From CAZJGG01 sp964545475 (GTDB taxonomy: Bacteria > Bacillota > Clostridia > Lachnospirales > JAISER01), in assembly GCA_964545475.1 (NCBI GenBank), contig CAZJGG010000057.1:1-20076 (forward strand): a stretch of DNA of 20,076 nt, read 5' to 3'. The translations under genes were made by a program, and so were the position numbers. This document shows positions 1-6,234 of this stretch, one piece after another; position 1 is the stretch's first letter, and every line of letters begins with the position of its first letter. A model generated the notes under the pieces. The model searched no databases, was not told where the DNA came from, and worked only from the letters and a program-made list of their open reading frames with translations.

Positions 1-54
1 CTAAAAGTTGTAACATTAATTGTCCACTCAAAACCTGGATAATAATTATTGTTG
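1..54. other. Probable outer end of the IS30-type element (noncoding)
   Basis: This stretch lies just downstream of the transposase stop codon and should hold the terminal inverted repeat of the IS. I see AT-rich sequence with no gene. The other end of the element is missing from the window, so the repeat cannot be confirmed by pairing. Confidence 0.3.
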
Positions 55-766
55 TTATGCAATTTTTAATTGAATTAATATGGTATTAGCACATACACCA
101 CCAAGAATCGGTCTTGGGTAGTTATTCATCCACTCTTGCAACTTCATGAGTTCCCCTAGGGGAACTCTACCAAAATTTGTACCTTTAGGGAAGAATCTAC
201 GTATAATGCCATTTGCATTTTCATTTGTACCGCGTTCATAGCTTGAATATGGATGGCATAGTACATTTTCAAGCTTGGTCCGCCAAAAACCGATTTTTCC
301 AGTGCTCTAAAGCTCAAAAACTCACTGCCATTGTCGGCGGTTATTGTTTTAAATATTTCTTTAAATTTTCCCCCATATTCACGTTCAAGTTTATCCATTG
401 CCTTTAGTATCGTTTTTTGTTTTTTGTTGGGCAACCTCCTTATAATTTCCTGTCTTGTTTTTCGTTCAGTTAATGTTAGAAGTACATGTTTCGAACCTTT
501 TCGACATACTATTAAGTCTATTTCCCAATGTCCATATTCCTCACTGTTGTTGATATTATCCGGGCGGTTTTCAATGCTTTGCCTTTAAGATTATTGGTGG
601 CTTTGCCTTTTTTCTGTGGAGTTTTCTTCCAACCCTCAACTCGCAATAAGTCCTTGCGTGTTATCTCCAATTCACCTTTATCTATGTTATTATATAAGGT
701 TTTTGTACACACTTCAACTTCAAATACAAGCCTTGTGCCATGCTCCCGATACTGCTGTAAGCACCG
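55..766 (-). pseudogene. IS30-family transposase, 5'-truncated and frameshifted
   Basis: This is the remnant of a DDE transposase of the IS30 family. Read on the minus strand, three frames join into one IS30 C-terminal half. The first piece (about 766-570) reads CLQQYREHGTRLVFEVEV, then CTKTLYNNIDKG. The second (about 570-275) holds EYGHWEIDLIV and TITADNGSEF. The third (about 260-55) holds CHPYSSYERGTNENANGIIR and ends with PRPILGGVCANTI before a TAA stop at 55-57. All three catalytic acidic residues are visible (D in HWEID, D in ADNGSEF, E in TNENANG) but in different frames. The first shift lies near 570-575 (between KGK and IENRPDN), the second near 262-275 (after ALEKSVF). The N-terminal helix-turn-helix half is absent. 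The product is therefore inactive unless trans-complemented. The family call is secure; the exact truncation point is approximate. Confidence 0.9.
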
Positions 767-906
767 TTTAACTCGTCTGCCAATTCGTCTGCTTCATCCG
801 CTTTGGCTTTGTAGCTGTCACGGTCTGATACGTCGAGGGTGGTGGCTGTAATATAGCTGTTTATGTTTTGCAAATAGCTATAAAAGCTCCTTTCAAATTT
901 GGGCAT
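767..906 (-). pseudogene. Short unrecognised ORF remnant fused to the IS30 fragment
   Basis: An open frame begins MPKFERSFYSYLQNINSYIT and runs into an acidic Ala/Asp/Glu/Lys-rich stretch (KAKADEADELADELNG). It then enters the IS30 remnant in a frame that is not the transposase frame. Its ATG directly follows the T-tract of a hairpin terminator and has no Shine-Dalgarno sequence, so translation from here is doubtful. I do not recognise the family. It may be the stub of a gene interrupted by the IS, or chance coding. Confidence 0.2.
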
Positions 907-948
907 AAAAAAACACCTTGTATGTCTGATGGCTCAGATACAAGGCGT
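907..948 (-). terminator. Rho-independent terminator downstream of the DUF6017 remnant
   Basis: On the minus strand a stem starting at the stop codon pairs CGCCTTGTAT with ATACAAGGTG, with further CTGA/TCAG pairing near the loop. A run of seven T follows (plus-strand A at 907-913). The position right after the stop codon at 948-950 fits a gene terminator. Confidence 0.7.
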
Positions 949-1235
949 TACTTTTTACAGTAAAAATCGTGGTTTACAAGCGAGGTGTAGTAGTTATCAA
1001 TGGTGGAGGGTGCGTTAAACAGCGTTGCCAGTAGATACAGCCGAATATTGCGAATGTAGGTGGTGTTTTTATCGAGGCAATCGAAAACATACTCAATGTG
1101 GCTGCTGCTTATTCGTAGCATTTTATCTTTTACAAACTGTGCAGGGTAATCATCACCGGCGATGTTTATGGCATTCATGCGGCGGCAAGAACACGCAAAA
1201 TTACATATAACAATCAATAGCAAAGAGCCGCCCAA
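948..1235 (-). pseudogene. C-terminal fragment of a replication initiator (DUF6017-like)
   Basis: The visible frame has the hallmark end of RepA-like replication initiator proteins found on Firmicutes plasmids and conjugative elements. It reads NIAGDDYPAQFVKDKMLRIS, then SSHIEYVFDCLDKNTTYIRN and IRLYLLATLFNAPSTIDNYY, and ends TSLVNHDFYCKK. Family members are several hundred residues long with an N-terminal initiator domain; only about 75-80 conserved residues remain here. The apparent Met at 1235 lies in a hairpin (1226-1253) with T-rich sequence beside it and has no ribosome binding site, so it is not a real start. Recognisable similarity begins around position 1200. The DUF6017 assignment comes from remembered family motifs, not from a search. 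Confidence 0.7.
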
Positions 1236-1434
1236 ACTAGGCGACTCGCGGCTTTAATTTTTGAATTATACAACAGTCCTATATATGAACAAAAGACTAA
1301 ACTATGATTATCTATTACTAAATCCACAATAAATCCGCTGTTTTATAGCGTAAATAACAAAAAAGAACTGCCATAAATCAGTAGTTACTTAACCTGACTT
1401 ATTTAACAAATACACAATACTGTTTTTATTTAAC
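1236..1434. other. Noncoding AT-rich gap
   Basis: No gene is visible. At its left edge a hairpin pairs AGCCGC (1226-1231) with GCGGCT (1248-1253), followed by TTAATTTTT on the plus strand. It could act as a plus-strand terminator, although no plus-strand gene precedes it. At 1377-1392 is a 14/16 variant of a repeat seen at 11660 and 15737. Confidence 0.5.
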
Positions 1435-1521
1435 GTGAGTTCGACGAAGTCGAAAAGCCGCTTTAGCGGCTTAATTGCGGAGCAATTTTCATGTTATGAG
1501 CGACAATTTCGTCTAACTCAC
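1435..1521. repeat. Cluster of nested short palindromes with terminal inverted repeats
   Basis: The outer 14-bp arms GTGAGTTCGACGAA (1435-1448) and TTCGTCTAACTCAC (1508-1521) are inverted repeats matching at 13 of 14 positions. Inside are three small perfect hairpins in a row: TCGAC-GAA-GTCGA (1441-1453), AAGCCGC-TTTA-GCGGCTT (1455-1472) and AATTGC-GGA-GCAATT (1473-1487). The element ends two bases beyond the stop codon of the URO-D gene on the minus strand, so it may also serve as its transcription terminator or 3' mRNA stabiliser. The architecture resembles small non-autonomous dispersed elements. Confidence 0.65.
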
Positions 1522-1523
1522 AT

Positions 1524-2774
1524 TTATTTATTAAATTCCTTTAAAGCTTCTGCAAGTGCCGCAACGTTTTCAACAGGGGTAAGTGCCTGTATATTATGGA
1601 TTGCATTAAACACGTACCCGCCCCCTTTTGAGAAGATATTAAGGGCGTCAAGTGCTTCTGTAAAAACCTCTTTTGACGTGCCGAACGGCAGCGTTCTTTG
1701 CGTATTTATACCGCCGCCCCAAAACGTTACATATTCCCCATACTCCGCTTTAAGGGCTCTGGCCTCCATGTTGTTTGCTGTCCACTGCACGGGGTTTAAT
1801 ATGTCGAACCCTGCGTCTATAAGGTGCGGAATTAAAGGCTTTATAGAACCGCAGCTATGCTTGAACGTCTTCCAACCTGTATGCGTATGAATCCAGCCGT
1901 TTATTCGCTTATAATATGGGGCGTATAACCTCAAAAATACTTCCTCTGAGCAAAACGGAGCATTTTGTGTGCCAAAATCCGTTCCGCAAATGTAATTTAC
2001 TAAAACTCTGTCACCTATGGTATTATGTACCTTTTCAAGGTTTTTAATTGCTATTTCTGTTTGTGCCTCAAATATTTGATGTAAATAATCCTCGTGCAAA
2101 AGGGTTGCCATGTACCATTCGGAAATGTCTCTAAGCCCTTTAGGGTCCTTAAGCATTGGAGCGGGAACAAGTGCAATGTCACCAATGGCAGTACCGCCGA
2201 TATTGGCAATTAGAGCCCTGCCGCTTTTCTCCTTTTTAGAAACCTCCCTTTCAAAGTGTGCTATGGTTTCGTCTTTTATTAAGCCGTACTCTGTCAGGTT
2301 ATCATTTACATTTTGGTTGTTTTCGTCAAATGTATGCCCTCTAATAATTGAGTCGAAGAAATAGCCACCCACAGGCATTTTAGCCGCCGGCGGGTACTTA
2401 GTGTCACCCTCTGCAAATATGAGAACCTCACCACTTGAGGTTCTTTCTGTTACAAACCCATCCGGCACAATAACAATCTGCCCCCACGGCGTTTGCCATT
2501 CCTTTTCCCCCGACGACTTGAAGCCGAAAAGCGTGTATTCGTTCCACACATAGTCTGTATCTATGCCCATTGCTTCCTTTAAATCGTCATCTACCTCGCC
2601 TAACATTTGGTATGGCTCTAAGATCCTAACGGGGCGTTTTTCAAGCCCATAGAAATCCCTAAGCGTTTCAACTATAGAGCAATGTATCCCTGTTACACTT
2701 GTTGAACCCAAGTCAAACGGAACTGCTCCCTCAATGTGGTTAAGTGCATTAATAATTTTTTGTTTTGATGTCAC
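1524..2774 (-). CDS. URO-D superfamily protein (uroporphyrinogen decarboxylase / corrinoid methyltransferase-like)
   Basis: A 416-aa cytosolic protein with a TIM-barrel-type URO-D signature. Family members are either haem-pathway decarboxylases or zinc methyltransferases of the MtaA/CmuA type. Landmarks are PFDLGSTSVTGIH near the N-terminus, LIANIGGTAIGD mid-protein, FKHSCGSIKPLIPHLIDAGF with a metal-ligand-like H306-x-C308, and FWGGGINTQRTLPFGTSKEV near the C-terminus. Where MtaA-like proteins carry a third Cys in a GC motif, this one has FNAIHNIQ with H393. I place the start at the GTG at 2774-2772 because a full GGAGGTG (2787-2781) sits 6 bases upstream. The in-frame ATG at 2789 would swallow that site and lies at the predicted transcription start. 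It is divergent from the sugar-transport operon. No haem genes are nearby, so a methyltransferase-like or unknown role is more likely than haem synthesis. The substrate cannot be named. Confidence 0.85.
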   Translation of the reverse strand: MTSKQKIINALNHIEGAVPFDLGSTSVTGIHCSIVETLRDFYGLEKRPVRILEPYQMLGEVDDDLKEAMGIDTDYVWNEYTLFGFKSSGEKEWQTPWGQIVIVPDGFVTERTSSGEVLIFAEGDTKYPPAAKMPVGGYFFDSIIRGHTFDENNQNVNDNLTEYGLIKDETIAHFEREVSKKEKSGRALIANIGGTAIGDIALVPAPMLKDPKGLRDISEWYMATLLHEDYLHQIFEAQTEIAIKNLEKVHNTIGDRVLVNYICGTDFGTQNAPFCSEEVFLRLYAPYYKRINGWIHTHTGWKTFKHSCGSIKPLIPHLIDAGFDILNPVQWTANNMEARALKAEYGEYVTFWGGGINTQRTLPFGTSKEVFTEALDALNIFSKGGGYVFNAIHNIQALTPVENVAALAEALKEFNK

Positions 2775-2795
2775 TTCATACACCTCCATTATCTT

Positions 2796-2824
2796 ATTAT
2801 AATTGTATCTTTAATCAATAACAA
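2796..2824 (-). promoter_or_regulatory. Sigma-A-type promoter of the URO-D gene
   Basis: On the minus strand TTGTTA (2824-2819), a 17-base spacer and TATAAT (2801-2796) form a near-consensus promoter. Transcription would start around 2789-2790, giving a very short leader and favouring the GTG start at 2774. Confidence 0.6.
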
Positions 2825-2920
2825 TTAACAAAAAGCAGTTTGTTATGTACAATCTTACTTTTATGATATTAAAAACCGCTTTACTATATTTGTGCAATCG
2901 TTATAGTTAAATATAAAAAA

Positions 2921-2948
2921 TTGTCAAATAATTATAAAAATATATCAT
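2921..2948 (+). promoter_or_regulatory. Candidate promoter of the transport/GH30 operon
   Basis: TTGTCA (2921-2926), a 16-base spacer and TATCAT (2943-2948) each match the sigma-A hexamers at five of six positions. It would leave a leader of roughly 90 bases before the solute-binding-protein gene. A second -10-like TATAAG (3020-3025) lacks a good -35 and could be activator-dependent. Confidence 0.4.
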
Positions 2949-2986
2949 TAATAAAAAGTAAACACTGTTGTAATATTAAGTGACAA

Positions 2987-3014
2987 CTGATTAATCACTG
3001 TTTAAAATAATCAG
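2987..3014. promoter_or_regulatory. Dyad that may be an operator upstream of the solute-binding protein gene
   Basis: CTGATTA (2987-2993) and TAATCAG (3008-3014) are perfect 7-bp inverted repeats 14 bases apart. AGTGA/TCACT (2979-2998) overlaps as a second dyad. They lie between the candidate promoter and the ribosome binding site, as expected for a regulator site such as that of an AraC-type or YesN-type protein. Assignment to either regulator is inference. Confidence 0.3.
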
Positions 3015-3048
3015 TATTGTATAAGTTAAAACTAAAGGAGGAATTTAT

Positions 3049-4362
3049 GTGAAGAAACGTTCTATAATTGCTGGATTTGTTTGTGCAAGCTTGCTTGCAA
3101 CACTTGCAACAGGCTGTGGTGGAAATAAAGAACCACAGGCTACTAATACTGCTCCGGAAGAAACACCGAAAGCTGTTGAGAAACAACAACCGTCCGACGA
3201 AAAGAAAGTTATATCTATGCTTGTGTTTTCTAACAACGACAAGGAATACTTCCAAAACACTATTAACTTGACGGAAGAATACAAAAAACACAATCCAAAC
3301 ATTACAGTTGAAATTCAGCTTGTTAAAGACAACGCAGAGTTTGAAAATTCTTTAAAAATAAGAAAGAACGCTAACGAACTGCCAGATCTTATGCCGCTTA
3401 AAGCCTATATGCTTGAAACATTTAAAGAAGACTTGGCAGATCTTTCAGACACAAACGCCGTTAAAACAAACAAATTTGCACATTACTTTGAGATGGACGG
3501 CAAAATAACCGGTGTACCGCAAATTTCATTTAATGAATTTGTGTACTACAGAAAAAGTATTTTTCAGGAAAAAGGCTTAGAGCCTCCTAAAACATGGGAT
3601 GACTTTAAAAACATTGTAAACAAGCTTAATGAAGATAAGAAGTATATACCGATTGCGATGGGAGCAAAGGATGCATGGCCTGATTATCCTTTTAATGAGT
3701 ACATACCTTTCCTTGAAGCAAGTGACGGTGCTTTGTGGAACAAAATGGGTACTATGGAAGCTCCATTTGCAGAAAGCGAACCATTATTTAAGGCAACTAA
3801 AATGATTGAGGATTTTTATGCTACTAAACCATTTGGTGACGATCCTTTAGGCATTGGCTGGGAACAAGCAAAATCTCTGTTTATATCCGGCAAGGCTTCA
3901 ATGATTGCTGCTGGTCAGTGGTTTATACCGGAATTTGAAAGCGGCGGCGGCGACATGAATGATTTGGGCGTATTCCTTATGCCTTACAGAGCAAACGCTT
4001 CCGATAAACTTAACACTATAGGTATGGTTGACATGTTCCTTTCCACACCGGCAAACGGTAAAAACTTGGAAGAATCAAAGGAGTTTATTGACTGGTTCTT
4101 TAGCAGTGATTTCTACCCCGGTTATATTACCGCAATGCAGCAGACGTCTACTGTAGAAGGCATTGAAACAGATATACCTCTTATTAAGGATGTTTTAGCA
4201 GACCCTTCCGTTAACTACGTAATGGTTGAAAACGAAGATGAATACGCTAAAAAGCTTAGAGATACAGTCCAGTTTGACCCTAAGGTTATAGGACAGGAAA
4301 TGCTTTCCGGTAAAAGTGTGGAAGACATATTTAAAGACCTTGCCGCTAAGTGGCAACAATAA
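3049..4362 (+). CDS. ABC transporter sugar-binding lipoprotein (family 1 solute-binding protein)
   Basis: A 437-aa extracellular binding protein that captures a sugar or oligosaccharide and delivers it to the two permeases downstream. The N-terminus is basic (MKKR), then hydrophobic, then a lipobox LATGC with the lipidated Cys at position 23. A Thr/Pro/Glu/Lys-rich tether follows, then a fold typical of MalE/UgpB-like proteins. Landmarks include NLTEEYKKHNPNITVE, ADLSDTNAV, GKITGVPQISFNEFVYYRKS, PKTWDDFKNIVNKL and SLFISGKASMIAAGQWFIPE. Length is normal for the family. The start is GTG at 3049, seven bases after AAAGGAGG (3034-3041). The overlapping ATG (3047-3049) is followed at once by TGA and cannot be used. 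It is first in an operon-like row with the permeases and GH30 enzyme. Sugar specificity is not visible in the sequence. Confidence 0.92.
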   Translation: MKKRSIIAGFVCASLLATLATGCGGNKEPQATNTAPEETPKAVEKQQPSDEKKVISMLVFSNNDKEYFQNTINLTEEYKKHNPNITVEIQLVKDNAEFENSLKIRKNANELPDLMPLKAYMLETFKEDLADLSDTNAVKTNKFAHYFEMDGKITGVPQISFNEFVYYRKSIFQEKGLEPPKTWDDFKNIVNKLNEDKKYIPIAMGAKDAWPDYPFNEYIPFLEASDGALWNKMGTMEAPFAESEPLFKATKMIEDFYATKPFGDDPLGIGWEQAKSLFISGKASMIAAGQWFIPEFESGGGDMNDLGVFLMPYRANASDKLNTIGMVDMFLSTPANGKNLEESKEFIDWFFSSDFYPGYITAMQQTSTVEGIETDIPLIKDVLADPSVNYVMVENEDEYAKKLRDTVQFDPKVIGQEMLSGKSVEDIFKDLAAKWQQ

Positions 4363-4371
4363 AGCATAAAG

Positions 4372-4398
4372 AAAAGGGCGACTTTTAATCGCCCTTTT
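4372..4398 (+). terminator. Intercistronic terminator after the binding-protein gene
   Basis: A perfect 10-bp stem AAAAGGGCGA (4372-4381) / TCGCCCTTTT (4389-4398) with a 7-base loop ends in a T tract. It lies 10 bases after the stop codon and before the permeases. Such partial terminators commonly let binding protein be made in excess over membrane subunits. Confidence 0.8.
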
Positions 4399-4464
4399 TA
4401 ACAATAGATTCCTTTCCTAATCCTTCGCGGATATGAAAGAATTTTAATTTGGAGATGATGCATT

Positions 4465-5346
4465 TTGGGCGGCATTAAATTGCAAAAAAATATAACCCTT
4501 GTGTTATTTTTATTTGTACCTGTAATACTTTTGTGCATGTTTGTTATTTACCCAACTTTAAAGCTTTTTCAGCTTTCCTTAACAGATTGGAACGGTACTT
4601 CCAACACCCTTAATTATGTAGGGATAAAAAATTACATAAAATTGTTTACACAAGCGCCTGAAGTATGGCTTAGTCTTAAGAACAATGCAGTATACTTCTT
4701 TCTGCATATTCTGTCTATTCCTTTTTCTATAGCCTTTGCCTCTATATTAAATAGTAAACTTGTGGCTAACAGATTTTTTAAATCTATAACACTGCTCCCT
4801 TACATAATAAACGGTGTTGCCATTGCATATATGTTTTCATTCTTTTACAGCCCCATAGACGGCTCATTTAATTATATTCTTACCGCTTTAGGTCTTGAAA
4901 GGTTTATTCAAAACTGGCTTAGTAATAAAGATATTGTTAACTTTACACTTGCCTCTGTATCTATTTGGCGTTTTTGCGGTTTACATACAATATTGTTTTT
5001 GGCAGGTATAACGGCAATACCCGAGGAATCGTTTGAAGCGGCTAAAGTAGACGGCGCAAGTGCTTTTCAAACGTTTTGGTATATAACGCTTCCGGGTGTT
5101 AAAAGGGTTCTTGAAATTTCATTATTTTTAAATGTTAGAGGCGCTCTTCAAGTATTTGACATACCGTTTCTTATTACAAACGGCGGCCCGGGGTATGCAA
5201 GCAGTACATTTACCCTTTATACAATTAATACAGCGTTTAAGTTTAATAGTTTTGGGCTGGCTTCCTCAATGGGTGTTATACTTATTGTAATTATAATTGC
5301 TATAAGTAAAATACAAGATTTTTTGCTTGATTCAAAAGGCTTATAA
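4465..5346 (+). CDS. ABC sugar transporter permease, MalF/UgpA type
   Basis: A 293-aa inner-membrane permease. About six hydrophobic helices are visible: residues 9-30, 74-94, 105-128, 160-184, 213-234 and 264-282. The cytoplasmic EAA loop that docks the ATPase is clear at 191-210 (EAAKVDGASAFQTFWYITLP). C-terminal to it is the family-typical FDIPFLITNGGPGYASSTFT. Start choice: a TTG at 4465 follows GGAG (4451-4454). Upstream ATGs at 4455 and 4458 are in another frame, and an in-frame TGA at 4456 blocks any earlier start. It pairs with the next gene to form the membrane channel. No ATPase gene lies in the window, so a shared MsmK/UgpC-type ATPase encoded elsewhere is presumed. Confidence 0.92.
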   Translation: MGGIKLQKNITLVLFLFVPVILLCMFVIYPTLKLFQLSLTDWNGTSNTLNYVGIKNYIKLFTQAPEVWLSLKNNAVYFFLHILSIPFSIAFASILNSKLVANRFFKSITLLPYIINGVAIAYMFSFFYSPIDGSFNYILTALGLERFIQNWLSNKDIVNFTLASVSIWRFCGLHTILFLAGITAIPEESFEAAKVDGASAFQTFWYITLPGVKRVLEISLFLNVRGALQVFDIPFLITNGGPGYASSTFTLYTINTAFKFNSFGLASSMGVILIVIIIAISKIQDFLLDSKGL

Positions 5347-5376
5347 ATTATGATTATAGTATAAGGGAGATATAGT

Positions 5377-6219
5377 ATGTTTAATGCAGACAGAGCAAAG
5401 AAATATTTAAACAAGGCAGTAGTGTATACTATGCTGCTTATTTTAGTTATAGCTGTGCTTACACCCCTGCTTATTACCGTTTTTGCTTCATTTAAAACGC
5501 CCCAGGAAATAAGCCAGTCGTCCCCTTTAAGCCCTCCAAGTTCATTATACTTGGAAAACTACAAAACGGTTATTGTAAAGGGCAAATTTTTTCAAGGTTT
5601 TGTTAATTCAATGATATTGGTTGTTGTAAGTATTGTACTAAATATATTAATAGGCTCAACTACAGCATATGCTTTAAATCGGTTTAATTTTAAGCTTAAA
5701 AAGGTTATTTTAACTGTTTTTGTTTTGGGTATGGTTGTGCCTGTTTATATTACAGAGATAGCACGTTTTGGTATTATAAACTCTTTGGGGCTTTATAATA
5801 CAAGGTTTGCTCCAATACTTATTTATGTTTCTACGGATTTACTGCAGCTATACATCTACTCGCAGTTTATAGAAAAAATACCGGTATCGCTTGATGAAAG
5901 CGCTCTTATTGATGGCTGCTCATACATTGGGATATTCTTTAGAATCATTTTCCCTTTACTGCTTCCGGCAACCGCTACGCTATCTATTATTAAAGCTGTA
6001 GAGATTATTAACGATATGTATATACCATATCTCTATATGCCGTCAAGCTCTTTAAGAACATTAACTACAACACTTATGGATTTTAGCAGTGCAATGTTTG
6101 GCAATTGGTGGTATTTAAGTGCCGCAATTGTGCTTGTGGCTTTACCCACTATTGCCATATACGTATTCTTCCAAAAATATGTCTTTGCCGGAATAGTTGC
6201 TGGAGCAGTTAAAGAATAG
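5377..6219 (+). CDS. ABC sugar transporter permease, MalG/UgpE type
   Basis: A 280-aa inner-membrane permease, partner of the preceding gene from which it is separated by 30 bases. Hydrophobic segments lie near residues 15-36, 75-98, 108-124, 143-160, 190-207 and 248-266. The EAA-type loop is at 174-197 (ESALIDGC, then RIIFPLLLP). The protein ends QKYVFAGIVAGAVKE, a close match to the usual end of MalG-like permeases (family knowledge). The ATG at 5377 follows a GGGAG-type site. The stop is 15 bases before the GH30 start, so all three are probably co-transcribed. Confidence 0.92.
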   Translation: MFNADRAKKYLNKAVVYTMLLILVIAVLTPLLITVFASFKTPQEISQSSPLSPPSSLYLENYKTVIVKGKFFQGFVNSMILVVVSIVLNILIGSTTAYALNRFNFKLKKVILTVFVLGMVVPVYITEIARFGIINSLGLYNTRFAPILIYVSTDLLQLYIYSQFIEKIPVSLDESALIDGCSYIGIFFRIIFPLLLPATATLSIIKAVEIINDMYIPYLYMPSSSLRTLTTTLMDFSSAMFGNWWYLSAAIVLVALPTIAIYVFFQKYVFAGIVAGAVKE

Positions 6220-6234
6220 ATTAGGAGGGTTAAC

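Noticed and set aside
1320..1345. DnaA-box-like sequence (complement of ATCCACAATAAA) near the initiator remnant
   Set aside because: Only a partial match to the consensus, with no repeats or iterons around it, so an origin cannot be supported.
1435..1890. Plus-strand ORF of 151 codons opposite the URO-D gene
   Set aside because: It is antisense to a clearly conserved protein, starts in the hairpin cluster and shows no family features.
2893..2906. cre-like site TGCAATCGTTATAG upstream of the binding-protein gene
   Set aside because: It fits the catabolite-control consensus at most fixed positions but ends in AG instead of CA. One degenerate match in AT-rich DNA is too weak to list.
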